Source of the DNA: Desulfarculus baarsii DSM 2075
GTDB lineage: Bacteria; Desulfobacterota; Desulfarculia; Desulfarculales; Desulfarculaceae
NCBI RefSeq assembly: GCF_000143965.1
Contig: NC_014365.1
Span: forward strand, 895,501 to 959,500
Reading direction: 5' to 3'
DNA: 64,000 nt
Part shown: positions 8,437 to 16,631 of the stretch, in pieces
How positions within the stretch are numbered: the first letter of the stretch is position 1
Layout of the letters: the number at the start of each line of letters is the position of its first letter
Position numbers and translations under genes: made by a program
The notes under the pieces: generated by a model
The model's database searches: none
The model's input: the letters and a program-made list of their open reading frames with translations, nothing else
What the model was told of the DNA's origin: nothing

Positions 8437-8464
8437 ATAATAATTATTTATAACGAATTATTAT
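8437..8464. promoter_or_regulatory. AT-rich 9-base inverted repeat, candidate Fur/PerR box
   Basis: ATAATAATT-N10-AATTATTAT is a perfect inverted repeat about 90 bases upstream of catalase. It lies in a strongly AT-rich island between the fur-family gene and katA. AT-rich dyads of this kind resemble Fur/PerR boxes (for example TTATAAT-N-ATTATAA), but spacing differs from the classical 15-mer, so the regulator assignment is inference. Confidence 0.5.
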
Positions 8465-8503
8465 TGCATATGGGGCAAAAAAAAGAGCGCCGCGCGGATA
8501 TTT

Positions 8504-8944
8504 TCAGCCCTCGCCCCGGCAGCGCGGGCAGAGGCCAAAAAAATCCAGGCGGTGGTGCGAGATGGCAAAGCCCGATTTTTCGGTCATTTCCTGGTAGAGG
8601 CGCTCCATCGAAGAGTATTCCGGGTCTTCGATGGCCCCGCAGCGGGTGCAGATCACGTGGGGGTGGGGGTAGGGCCGGCGGCCGTCGTAGCGGCAGCCGC
8701 CGTCGGCAAAGGCCAGCTCCAGCACCTGTCCCAACTCCTTGAGCATGGCCAGGGTCTTGTAGGTGGTGGCCAGGCTGGTGCTGGGGAACTGGGCGGCCAC
8801 GGCGGCGTGGAGCTGCTCCACGCTGGGGTGGCCCGGGCCCTGGGCCAGCAGGCGCAGCACGGCCAGGCGTTGGGGCGTCAGGCGACGGCCGGCCCGTTGC
8901 ATGGCCGCGATCATCTGTTCCAGGCGCTGGTCGGGCACGGTCAT
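8504..8944 (-). CDS. Fur-family regulator, PerR-like
   Basis: 146 aa from ATG 8944. The N-terminal winged helix includes RRLTPQRLAVLRLL and SLATTYKTLAML (residues 57-68, recognition helix region). The C-terminal dimerisation/metal domain has HPHVICTRCG (C99, C102) and HHRLDFFGLCPRC (C139, C142), the structural zinc CxxC pair typical of PerR and many Fur proteins. It lies directly upstream of catalase, supporting peroxide sensing (PerR) rather than iron control, but Fur proper cannot be excluded. The start follows GGATGAG on the minus strand. The much longer frame reading upstream into the hotdog gene is rejected. Confidence 0.9.
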   Translation of the reverse strand: MTVPDQRLEQMIAAMQRAGRRLTPQRLAVLRLLAQGPGHPSVEQLHAAVAAQFPSTSLATTYKTLAMLKELGQVLELAFADGGCRYDGRRPYPHPHVICTRCGAIEDPEYSSMERLYQEMTEKSGFAISHHRLDFFGLCPRCRGEG

Positions 8945-8984
8945 GGCCAACTCATCCAAAGCAAAACGCTTTTCGCGCCGCGTG

Positions 8985-9012
8985 AAAAAAGGAGCGGCCG
9001 CGTGGCCGCCCC
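8985..9012 (-). terminator. rho-independent terminator (minus strand) after hotdog gene
   Basis: On the minus strand GGGGCGGCC-ACGC-GGCCGCTCC (8 of 9 pairs) is followed by TTTTTT (8990-8985). It separates the hotdog thioesterase gene from the fur-family gene. Confidence 0.8.
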
Positions 9013-9078
9013 TGGCAGCGTGTCGGGCCGAAGTCACTCCTACCCGGTCCGATGCGCCAAAAGGTTTCGGAGCGGCTT

Positions 9079-9534
9079 CTACGAGCCGTGTTTGCGTATT
9101 TGATACACCCCCCGGGCGATCGCCGCAACCTGCCCTTGGCCGTCGGTGATCTGGCCTTCGAGGATGAACTCGGATTTGCCGCCGGCCTCGACCTCGGCGT
9201 TGATGCGGCCGATCTCGTCCTGGGCCATGGCCACCTCGATGGTCACGTCGCCGGTGGCCGGCCGCCGAAAGCGGATGTTGATTTCCTTGACCACCGGATA
9301 ATATTTTTCTATGTCGAAGGTGGTCAGAAACAGCGCGCCGCCGGGCACCTCGGCCAGGGTGAACAGGGCCCCGGCGTACATGATGCCGATATGGTTTTCG
9401 TTGCCGGCAAAGGGCATCAGCAGCTTGACCCGGCCGGGGGCCAGCTCCAGGGCCTTGAGGCCGGCCCGCCGCACGAAGGGCACGGTGGTTTCCAGCAGTT
9501 CGCGCAATTTTTCCGGGCCGAGGTCGTTTGGCAT
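9079..9534 (-). CDS. hotdog-fold thioesterase-like protein (PaaI/DUF4442 type)
   Basis: 151 aa from ATG 9534 with GGAGAGG upstream. The core ENHIGIMYAGALFTLAEVPG is the hotdog central helix region (compare NHxGxxHGGALFTLAE), and YYPVVKEINIRFRRPATGDV is the following sheet. PaaI/YiiD-like and DUF4442 proteins of this type hydrolyse or bind acyl-CoA thioesters, and quaternary structure is usually tetrameric. The catalytic Asp/Glu is probably in LAEVPGG, but not certain. It is monocistronic, ends in a strong terminator and is divergent from the CBS/DUF294 gene. The substrate is unknown. Confidence 0.75.
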   Translation of the reverse strand: MPNDLGPEKLRELLETTVPFVRRAGLKALELAPGRVKLLMPFAGNENHIGIMYAGALFTLAEVPGGALFLTTFDIEKYYPVVKEINIRFRRPATGDVTIEVAMAQDEIGRINAEVEAGGKSEFILEGQITDGQGQVAAIARGVYQIRKHGS

Positions 9535-9699
9535 GGGGCCTCTCCGCGAAGCGTGAAAGCAACTTTGGCTCACCGCTTCACCATAGGTCATCGGCCGGCC
9601 GCCGGGCAACTGTTTTGCCGTGTTTGGGCGAAACATTGTTCAGTGGCCGCTCTGGCCCCGTGGCGGCTACAATGAGGCTCAGCCGAGAGGAGGCGGGCG

Positions 9700-11631
9700 A
9701 TGGATGATTTTCCCTGGCGGCGGGTGCTGGATTTCGTGCGCGGAGTCGCGCCGTTCGACGCCCTGGGCCCCGACGAGTTGGGCCGCGTCGCCCGGAGCAT
9801 GGAGATAGCCTATTTCCCGCGCGGCCGGCGGATCATCGCCGCCGGCGGAGCGCCAGCCCAGGCCCTGCACATTATCCAGAGCGGCGCGGCCGAGCAGAGC
9901 CTGCCCGCCCGCGACGGGCGGCCGCCGGCCCTGATCGACCTGCGCGGCGAGGGCGACGTCTTTGGCGCGGCCAGCCTGCTGGCGGGCCAGAGCCCGCTTT
10001 TCGACGTCGTCGCCCGCGAGGACATGGTTTGCTATCTGCTGCCGGCCGAGCCCTTCAAGGCGCTGGTGGCCGATCACGCGGCGTTTCAGCGCTTTTTCGG
10101 CTCCAGCCTGGCCCACGACCTGGCCGCCGCGGCCAGCCTGGGGCGGGCCACGCCGGTCGATGGCCTTGACCTGGGCCTGGGCGCGGCCCTTTCGCGCAGC
10201 CGGGTGGGCGAGGTGATGAGCCGCCAGGCCCTGTGCGGCCCGCCCCAGACCAGCCTGCGTCAGGCCGCCCGCCTGATGACCGAGCGCCAGGTGGGCTCGA
10301 TCATCGTCGCCGACGCCGCCGGCCAGCCCATCGGCATCCTCACCGACAGCGATTTTCGCGGCCGGGTGATGCTCTCGGCCCGCCACTTCGATCAACCCAT
10401 CGCCGATTTCATGACCAGCCCCGTGCGGACCATCGCGCCAAACGCCTACGCCTTCGACGCCCTGCTGACCATGAGCCGCCACGGCCTGCACCACCTGGCG
10501 GTGGTCGAGGGCGGCCGGCTGGTGGGCGTGGTCAGCGACCGCGACTTGCAGGCCCTGACCGGGGCCAGCCCCGTGGCCCTGGCCCGCGAGATCGACAAGG
10601 CCGAAAGCGTGGACGAACTGGTGGGCCTGCACGGCCGCGTGGACCGCGTGATCGAGCGCCTGCTGCGCCTGGGCGGTTCGGCCCGCGACATGCTGGAGTT
10701 GGTCACCGAGTTCAACGACCGCCTGACCCACAAGCTGGTGCAACTGTGCGAGGCCGACATGGAGGCCCAGGGCCTGGGCCCCGCGCCCACGCCCTATTGC
10801 TGGCTGGCCCTGGGCAGCGAGGGCCGCCGCGAACAGACCCTGCGCACCGATCAGGACAACGCCATTGTTTTCGCCAACGTCCCGGCCGATTCGCTGGGCG
10901 CGGTCAAGGGCTGGTTTCTGGGCCTGGCCCACCGCGTCACCCGCGCCCTGGAGGCCTGCGGCTTTCCGCTGTGCAACGGCGACGTCATGGCCGACAACCC
11001 CCGCTGGTGCCAGACGCTGGATCAATGGAAAGACGTCTTTGGCGGCTGGGTCAGCCAGCCCAAACCGCTTACGCTGCGCATGGCCTCGATATTTTTCGAC
11101 TTTCGGGCCATCTACGCCGAGAGCGACTATGACGAGGCCCTGCGCGAGCATCTGCGTCAGGCCCTGGAGGGCAACCGGCTTTTTCTGCGCTTCATGGCCA
11201 AAAACGGCCTCTACAACCGCGCGCCGCTGGGCTTTTTGCGCCAGTTGGTGGTCGAGCGCGGCGGCGAGCACAAAAACAAGCTAAACCTGAAAAACAGCGG
11301 CCTGATGCCCCTGGTCGACGGCGCGCGGGTCTTGGCCCTGGACCAGGGCGTCATGGCCACGGGCACCTTGGACCGCCTGGCCGCCGCCGCCGAGGCCGGC
11401 GTGTTGCGGCCGGCCCTGGCCGCCGATCTGGCCGAGGCCTTCGGCTTCATTACGCTAATGCGCATCGGCCGCCACCTGGAGGCCCGCGCCGCCGGCCAGA
11501 CCCCCGACAACTATATCGATCCGGCCAGCCTGGGCAGCCTCCAGCGCAAGACGCTCAAGGAGAGCTTCCGCGTCATCAGCGAGTTCCAGGCCCTGCTCGA
11601 ACACCGCTATCAGACCTGGCTGCTGACCTGA
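9700..11631 (+). CDS. cNMP-binding / CBS-pair / DUF294 nucleotidyltransferase-like signalling protein
   Basis: 643 aa from ATG 9700 with AGAGGAGG upstream. Domain order: cyclic-nucleotide-binding jelly roll (about 5-135), two CBS modules (about 165-290; VGEVMSRQALCGPP and IADFMTSPVRTIAP start each), a DUF294 putative nucleotidyltransferase (about 345-480, LGSEGRREQTLRTDQDNAI carries the GS-x-GRxEQ and TDQD motifs), and DUF294_C (about 500-640, ending KTLKESFRVISEFQALLEHR). It is a soluble regulator sensing nucleotides; some relatives are linked to stress or nitrogen signalling, but no substrate is established. Its stop overlaps the start of the next exonuclease gene (TGATG), so the two are translationally coupled. 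Confidence 0.9.
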   Translation: MDDFPWRRVLDFVRGVAPFDALGPDELGRVARSMEIAYFPRGRRIIAAGGAPAQALHIIQSGAAEQSLPARDGRPPALIDLRGEGDVFGAASLLAGQSPLFDVVAREDMVCYLLPAEPFKALVADHAAFQRFFGSSLAHDLAAAASLGRATPVDGLDLGLGAALSRSRVGEVMSRQALCGPPQTSLRQAARLMTERQVGSIIVADAAGQPIGILTDSDFRGRVMLSARHFDQPIADFMTSPVRTIAPNAYAFDALLTMSRHGLHHLAVVEGGRLVGVVSDRDLQALTGASPVALAREIDKAESVDELVGLHGRVDRVIERLLRLGGSARDMLELVTEFNDRLTHKLVQLCEADMEAQGLGPAPTPYCWLALGSEGRREQTLRTDQDNAIVFANVPADSLGAVKGWFLGLAHRVTRALEACGFPLCNGDVMADNPRWCQTLDQWKDVFGGWVSQPKPLTLRMASIFFDFRAIYAESDYDEALREHLRQALEGNRLFLRFMAKNGLYNRAPLGFLRQLVVERGGEHKNKLNLKNSGLMPLVDGARVLALDQGVMATGTLDRLAAAAEAGVLRPALAADLAEAFGFITLMRIGRHLEARAAGQTPDNYIDPASLGSLQRKTLKESFRVISEFQALLEHRYQTWLLT

Positions 11632-12353
11632 TGGGCCTGACCACCGCGCGCCTGCGCAACCGTTACCGGCGCCTGCGCCTGGGCCGGCGGGGGCTATCGC
11701 CCCTGGCCCGGGCCAACCTGGCCGCCTTGGACGGCCTGGACCGCCGCGCGCCCCTGGACGAGTGTTCCTTCGTGGTGTTGGACCTGGAGACCACCGGCGT
11801 GGACCTGGCCCGCGATGGCGTGGTCAGCGCGGGCGCGGTGCGCCTGCGCGGCGGCCGGGTGCTGTTGGGGCAATACTTCGACGAGATGATCCTGCCCCAG
11901 GGCGAGGTGCCGGCCAGTTCCATCACCATCCACGGACTGACGCCCCAACGTCTGGCCGCCGGCCGGCCCCTGGCCCAGGTCTTCGACGATCTGGCCGGCT
12001 TCATCGGCGCCGATATCGTCGTGGCCCACAACGCCGGCTTCGACCTGCATTTCATCGACCGCCACATGCGCGCCCATCACGGCCTGGCCCTGCAAAACCT
12101 GGCCCTGTGCACCCTGCGCCTGTGCCGGGCCCTGCTGTTGCCCTCCGACCCCTTTGGCGTCGGCCGGCACAAGGGCCAGTGCCGCCTGGACGCCATCGCC
12201 GAGCGCTTCGGCCTGGACACGCCCCAGCGCCACACCGCCATCGGCGACGCCCTGGTCACGGCGCTGATCTTCCAGCGCATGCTCGCCATGATGGAAGAGC
12301 GCGGCCAGGCCCGTCTGGGCCGGCTGATCGCCCTGGGCCAGGCCCCGCGCTGA
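11631..12353 (+). CDS. DnaQ-like DEDDh 3'-5' exonuclease
   Basis: 240 aa, starting at the ATG that overlaps the previous stop. Exo motif I is FVVLDLETTGVDLARDG (Asp, Glu about residues 47-49), Exo II is VVAHNAGFDLHFID, and Exo III is HTAIGDALVTALIF, giving the DEDDh set. Around 40 basic residues precede the nuclease domain (RLRNRYRRLRLGRR). It could be a stand-alone proofreading-type or RNase T-like nuclease. Pairing of a cNMP/CBS/DUF294 protein with a DnaQ-like exonuclease is a recurrent arrangement in Proteobacteria, but the joint function is not established. Confidence 0.88.
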   Translation: MGLTTARLRNRYRRLRLGRRGLSPLARANLAALDGLDRRAPLDECSFVVLDLETTGVDLARDGVVSAGAVRLRGGRVLLGQYFDEMILPQGEVPASSITIHGLTPQRLAAGRPLAQVFDDLAGFIGADIVVAHNAGFDLHFIDRHMRAHHGLALQNLALCTLRLCRALLLPSDPFGVGRHKGQCRLDAIAERFGLDTPQRHTAIGDALVTALIFQRMLAMMEERGQARLGRLIALGQAPR

Positions 12354-12365
12354 GCGGCCGCGTGG

Positions 12366-13664
12366 TCAATAATAGCCGCTGATGATGCTTTGGCTGACGT
12401 CGAAGATCAAGGCCCAGGCCCGCTGGGCGGCTCCCTTGGAAAAATCGGGCGGGTCGGCCCAGAAAGACTTGTCCATGGCCAGGATCTGCCCGACCTTGCC
12501 GGACAGCTTGGTCATCCAGCCGTCCTGGCCCAGCAGCAGTTCTCGCGCGGTGGCGTAGTCGGCCTTGACCGCCTCCGCGAAGCCCTGGCTGACGACGATT
12601 TTGCCCTGGGCCGTGGCCCGCAGGCCGATCTTGGGCAGCAGGCGGGCCAGATCCTCGCCGGGGCGGGTCAGGCGGTCCTTGAGCGAGGGCCGCAGCACGT
12701 CGGCGTGCAGGTCGATGTAGGCGATGATTTCGTTGAATCGCTCGATGATCGCGCTCAAACGCTGGCTCACGGCTGGCGCGCCGGCCGTCACCTCGATGAC
12801 GGCCGCGCCGTCGCCGCTGGCCAATCCCGTCACGGCCCCGCCGTCCAGGCTGATGGCGTTGTCGGTTTGGGCTTGGGCCACGCCGTCGAGCCTGGCCACG
12901 GCCGTGCGCGGCGGCGAAAGCAGATTCAGGCCAAAGGCCTCGACCACGCCGGCCGAGTCCTCGCCGAAATAAAAACTTGGCCCCGTCTGATCCTCGGGCC
13001 CGCTGACCACCAGGCGCACGGTGCGATTCATCGGCCGGGTGCGCGCGCCGGGATCGTAGGCGTCCTCGAAACCGTAGACCGCCTTGGCCTGGATGCGCTC
13101 GTCTTGCGAGGCGATGGCGATGGCCAGCCGGCCGATGAACTCCTCGTTGGTCTGGCCTTCGCCGACGTTCATGTCGATCTGGCGGGCCTGGCCGTCGATG
13201 GTCATGGTGAAGCGATACGCGCCGGCGGCCAGGCTCACCGGGGCGATGGGGTTCATGGTCTTGCCCATGACCACCCCGCCAGTGGCCGTGGGCAAAACCC
13301 GCGCTTCGTGGGTGGTCGGCGCTTGGGCCGTTTGAGCGGCGCTGGCCAGGATGGCGGTGGGATCGGAACTGACGGCCAGGCGGCCGAGGGCGTTGGGCTG
13401 GGCGTCGGGCGTTTGGGGGTAGGTCAGGTTGACCGACAGGTTTTGCAGCATGAAATCCAGTTCGCCCAGCACCCGTTCCTGCTCGGCGGCCCGGGCCAGT
13501 TCGTAGATCGAGCCCTGGGTGGCGCGCGTGGCCAGACCAGCGCCGACCGGGCGCAACTCCAGGCCGCCCGGCGGCGTCACCGGCTCGAAGGGGTAACTGC
13601 CGCTCTGGGTGTGCAGGACGGGGGCGTTTTTGACGACGCCCTGATATTTGACGGTCACGGCCAT
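12366..13664 (-). CDS. FliD-like protein, orphan (flagellar cap / hook-associated fold)
   Basis: 432 aa from ATG 13664 (ATG 13668-13670 is an alternative); no strong ribosome site is seen. There is no signal peptide. The middle (RFTMTIDGQARQIDMNVGEG) resembles FliD segments preceding the hook-IN motif. The second half (DNAISLDGGAVTGLASGDGA, SQRLSAIIERFNEIIAYI, LGQDGWMTKLSGKVGQIL type) follows the FliD_C pattern of sheet, coiled helix and terminal helix. No other filament gene is near. The protein could be a filament-cap variant for a second flagellar system or an adhesin built on the same fold. The assignment is by eye and moderate. Confidence 0.5.
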   Translation of the reverse strand: MAVTVKYQGVVKNAPVLHTQSGSYPFEPVTPPGGLELRPVGAGLATRATQGSIYELARAAEQERVLGELDFMLQNLSVNLTYPQTPDAQPNALGRLAVSSDPTAILASAAQTAQAPTTHEARVLPTATGGVVMGKTMNPIAPVSLAAGAYRFTMTIDGQARQIDMNVGEGQTNEEFIGRLAIAIASQDERIQAKAVYGFEDAYDPGARTRPMNRTVRLVVSGPEDQTGPSFYFGEDSAGVVEAFGLNLLSPPRTAVARLDGVAQAQTDNAISLDGGAVTGLASGDGAAVIEVTAGAPAVSQRLSAIIERFNEIIAYIDLHADVLRPSLKDRLTRPGEDLARLLPKIGLRATAQGKIVVSQGFAEAVKADYATARELLLGQDGWMTKLSGKVGQILAMDKSFWADPPDFSKGAAQRAWALIFDVSQSIISGYY

Positions 13665-13726
13665 GATCATCGCCCGCGCATAATATTCCTCTAACGTTAT
13701 CGGCGGGCGCGGGCGTGAACTTTAAT

Positions 13727-13757
13727 AAAAAACGCCGCCCCGGGGCCCGGAGCGGCG
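13727..13757 (-). terminator. rho-independent terminator (minus strand) after acyl-CoA ligase
   Basis: On the minus strand CGCCGCTCCGG-GCC-CCGGGGCGGCG (10 of 11 pairs) is followed by TTTTTT-A-TTA. It lies between the acyl-CoA ligase stop and the FliD-like gene. Confidence 0.8.
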
Positions 13758-13780
13758 CTTTCCCCCCAACGCGCGCGCGG

Positions 13781-15391
13781 CTATTGCACTTTCTTATCGC
13801 GGCCCTTCCAGGCCTCCTCGCGCAGTTTGAACTTTTGGATCTTGCCCGTGGCCGTCTTGGGCAACGGCCCGAACTCGACGTGCTTGGGGGCCTTGAATTT
13901 GGCCAGGTGCTGGCGGCAGAAGTCGATCAGTGACTGAGCGTCGGGCTTGGCCCCTTCCTTGAGCGTGACGTAAGCCTTGGGCGCCTCGCCCCATTTGTCG
14001 TCGGGCACGGCGATGACGGCCACCTCCAGCACGTCGGGATGGCCATAGAGCACGCTCTCCACCTCGACGGTGGAGATGTTTTCGCCGCCGCTGATGATGA
14101 TGTCCTTGGAGCGGTCCATGATCTGCACGTAGCCGTCGGGGTGGACCACGGCCAGGTCGCCGCTGTGGAACCAGCCGCCGCGGAAGGCCTCGGCGGTGGC
14201 CTCGGGGTCTTTGTAATAGCCAAGCATGACGTTGTTGCCGCGCATGACGATCTCGCCGATGGTCTTGCCGTCGTGGGGCACGGGGGCCATGCTCAGTTGA
14301 TCGACCACGTCCATGTGCAGGGCCACGGTGTAGGGCACGCCCTGGCGGGCCTTGATCGCCGCCCGCTCGTCCAGGGGCAGGTTGTCCCACTTGGTCTGCC
14401 AGGCGCAGATGCTGTGCGGGCCGAAGACCTCGGTCAGGCCGTAGGTCTGGGTGACGTTGGCCCCCAGGTTTTCCATGCTTTTGATCACCGCCGGGGCCGG
14501 CGGCGCGCCGGCGGTCATGATCTCCAGGTGCGCTTTCATGCGCGCGTTGGCCGCGCCGGGATAATTGGCCATGGACACCAGCACCGTGGGCGCGGCGCAG
14601 AGGTTGGTCACGCCTTCGTGCTCGATCAGCCGGAAGATCTCCTCGGGCACGACCTTGCGCAGGCAGACGTGGGTCGCGCCGGCGGCGGTGACGCCCCAGG
14701 TGAAGCACCAGCCGTTGCAGTGGAACATGGGCAGCGTCCACAGATAGACCGAGTTGGTGTTCAGCTTGGCCTCGAGCATCTCGCCCAGGGCGTTCAGGCA
14801 GGCCCCGCGATGGTGGTACATCACGCCCTTGGGCTTGCCGGTGGTGCCGCTGGTGTAGTTGATGGTCGCGATTTGATACTCGTCGTCGACCTCGACGGCC
14901 AGGGGCTCGTCGGAGCCGGTGGCCAGAAATTCCTCGTAGGACGGCCCCTTGAGGGGCGAGGCGTCGTCGATGTCCTGGATGTTGACCCGCAGGCGGAGCT
15001 GGCGCAGGTCGTCGAGCACCGGCAAAATCTGCGGGGCCAGCTCGGTGTCGACAAACAGGGCCTTGGCGTCGGAGTGGTTGACGATATAGCCGATCTCTTG
15101 CGGGCTGAGCCTGGTGTTGATGCTCACCAGCGCCGCCCCGATCATCGGCACGGCGTGGTGGGCCTCCAGCATGGGCGGGGTGTTGGGGCACAGAAAAGCC
15201 ACCTTGTCGCCCTTGCCCACTCCGGCCTTTTTCAGCGCGCTGCCCAGGCGATGGACCCTGGCGGCGAACTGGGCGTAGGTGTAACGATCTTGGCCGTGGA
15301 TCACTGCTGTTTTATCGGGATAGATGGCGGCCGAGCGGGGAAGAAACTTCACCGGGGACAGAACGTCGAAATATACTGACCTGTCGCTCAT
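13781..15391 (-). CDS. fatty-acyl-CoA ligase (AMP-forming)
   Basis: 536 aa from ATG 15391, with GGGAGGT 10 bases upstream. It activates a carboxylic acid to its acyl-CoA through an acyl-adenylate. Motifs: P-loop YTSGTTGKPKGVMYHHRG (about residues 186-203), A5 region TYGLTEVFGP, GWFHSGDLAVVHPDGY (A7) and the C-terminal lid GKIQKFKLREEAW with the catalytic Lys. The N-terminus (LSPVKFLPRSAAIYPDKTAV) resembles medium/long-chain acyl-CoA synthetases of the FadD3/AlkK type. The 160-base upstream region holds a dyad (15555-15573) that may be a TetR-type operator. It is monocistronic; chain-length specificity cannot be read from sequence. Confidence 0.92.
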   Translation of the reverse strand: MSDRSVYFDVLSPVKFLPRSAAIYPDKTAVIHGQDRYTYAQFAARVHRLGSALKKAGVGKGDKVAFLCPNTPPMLEAHHAVPMIGAALVSINTRLSPQEIGYIVNHSDAKALFVDTELAPQILPVLDDLRQLRLRVNIQDIDDASPLKGPSYEEFLATGSDEPLAVEVDDEYQIATINYTSGTTGKPKGVMYHHRGACLNALGEMLEAKLNTNSVYLWTLPMFHCNGWCFTWGVTAAGATHVCLRKVVPEEIFRLIEHEGVTNLCAAPTVLVSMANYPGAANARMKAHLEIMTAGAPPAPAVIKSMENLGANVTQTYGLTEVFGPHSICAWQTKWDNLPLDERAAIKARQGVPYTVALHMDVVDQLSMAPVPHDGKTIGEIVMRGNNVMLGYYKDPEATAEAFRGGWFHSGDLAVVHPDGYVQIMDRSKDIIISGGENISTVEVESVLYGHPDVLEVAVIAVPDDKWGEAPKAYVTLKEGAKPDAQSLIDFCRQHLAKFKAPKHVEFGPLPKTATGKIQKFKLREEAWKGRDKKVQ

Positions 15392-15554
15392 GTTGCCTGG
15401 ACCTCCCAAAGACTCGCGGCCTTGCCGCGGTGCTGCCGTGATGATCGCTTACTTGCCAGCCGGCGCAAAAAGCTAAACCTCCTTTCTAATTGTGAAAAAG
15501 CCGACTGGTTCAGTATAGCCGAAAGGGGGACGGGCATTGCAACAGCGAATTTTG

Positions 15555-15573
15555 ATCGGTCGTTCAGTCCGAT
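15555..15573. promoter_or_regulatory. dyad upstream of acyl-CoA ligase, possible TetR-type operator
   Basis: ATCGGTCGTTCAGTCCGAT has 5-base perfect outer arms (ATCGG/CCGAT) plus a matching inner C/G pair. It lies about 165 bases upstream of the ligase start and just beyond a weak -35/-10 pair on the minus strand (TTGCAA 15542-15537, TATACT 15517-15512, 19-base spacer). Fatty-acid genes are often controlled by TetR-family repressors at such dyads; no TetR gene is in the window. Confidence 0.35.
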
Positions 15574-16631
15574 TATGCGCCCTTGTGCGAAAGGGCCGCG
15601 CGCAACTGATCCAGCGGCGGCGGCAGGTGACGCAGGCCGGCCTTGGCTCGCAGGACGCGCTCCAGTTTGGCCTGGGCCACGGCCGGTTGGATGCGGCCGT
15701 CGATGATCATGTCGGTGATCTCCCGGCCGGCGGTCAGGGCCTCCTCGGCCCGGCGGCAGACCAGCAACAGGTCGCAGCCGGCAATGTAGGCCTGGGTGGC
15801 GGCCTGGGCCGGCGCGAGGCCGTGGGCGGCCAGGGCGCCCATCTCCAGGTCGTCGCTTAGCGTCAGGCCCTGGTAGCCCATCTCCCCGCGCAACAGACCC
15901 TCGATCACCGCCGGCGAAAGCGAGGCCGGGCGGTCGGCGTCCACGGCGGTGAAGACCGCGTGGCAGACCATCACCCCGGCCACGTCGGCGGCGATGGCCC
16001 GGCGGAAGGGCGGCAGTTCCACGGCGTCCAACTCGTCGCGCGACAGCTCCACCAGCGGGCGATGGCGGTGGCTGTCGGCGGTGGTGCGGCCCAGGCCGGG
16101 GAAGTGCTTGGCGCAGGCCAGGCAGCCGGCCTCTTGCTGGCCCTGGATGAAGGCCGCGGCCAGTTCGCCGACCTTGAGCGGATCGGCCCCCAGGCTGCGC
16201 CGGGCCATCACGCCGCCCTGGACGGCGTGGACGTCGACCACCGGGGCCAGGTTGAAGTTGAAACCGGCGGCGGCCAGTTCGCGGCCCATGCGTCGGCCGT
16301 GGGCGGCCAGGGCCGCGGCGTCGGCCGCGCCCAGGGCGGCCATGTCCGGCCCGTCGGTGAAAGGCGCGCGCAGCCGGGCCACGCTGCCGCCCTCCTGATC
16401 GACCATGACAAACAGCGGCGGCAGGCCGACGGCGGCCCGGCGCAGACTTTCGTTGAGGGCCCAGACCTGCTCGGGAGACTCCACGTTGCGGGCGAAGAGG
16501 ATCACTCCGCCCACCCGGCCCTGGGCCACCATGGCCAGTTCATCGGCGCTGGCCTCCAGGCCCTCCAGGCCGATGACCAGCGACTGGGCCACGGCGCTTT
16601 CGATCTGGGCGCGGGCGTAGCGGGCGCTCAC
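15573..16631 (-). CDS. nagZ: GH3 beta-N-acetylhexosaminidase (NagZ-type)
   Basis: 352 aa starting at GTG 16631, which overlaps the stop of the upstream lipoprotein gene (GTGA). It removes GlcNAc from GlcNAc-anhydroMurNAc muropeptides in the cytosol. Motifs: DQEGGSVARLR (residues 78-88), the NagZ catalytic loop KHFPGLGRTTADSHRH with Asp186/His188 as acid-base pair, and LTLSDDLEMGAL with the nucleophile Asp260. No signal peptide is visible from this start, as expected for cytosolic NagZ. The longer open frame upstream of 16631 is the shadow of the lipoprotein gene. The divergent sugar nucleotidyltransferase and kinase genes strengthen a cell-wall recycling role. Confidence 0.9.
   Translation of the reverse strand: MSARYARAQIESAVAQSLVIGLEGLEASADELAMVAQGRVGGVILFARNVESPEQVWALNESLRRAAVGLPPLFVMVDQEGGSVARLRAPFTDGPDMAALGAADAAALAAHGRRMGRELAAAGFNFNLAPVVDVHAVQGGVMARRSLGADPLKVGELAAAFIQGQQEAGCLACAKHFPGLGRTTADSHRHRPLVELSRDELDAVELPPFRRAIAADVAGVMVCHAVFTAVDADRPASLSPAVIEGLLRGEMGYQGLTLSDDLEMGALAAHGLAPAQAATQAYIAGCDLLLVCRRAEEALTAGREITDMIIDGRIQPAVAQAKLERVLRAKAGLRHLPPPLDQLRAALSHKGA

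Noticed and set aside
8504-9562. 352-codon continuous frame joining hotdog gene region and Fur protein
   Set aside because: A terminator lies in between and the first part is in a different frame from the hotdog protein; the Fur start at 8944 fits the family.
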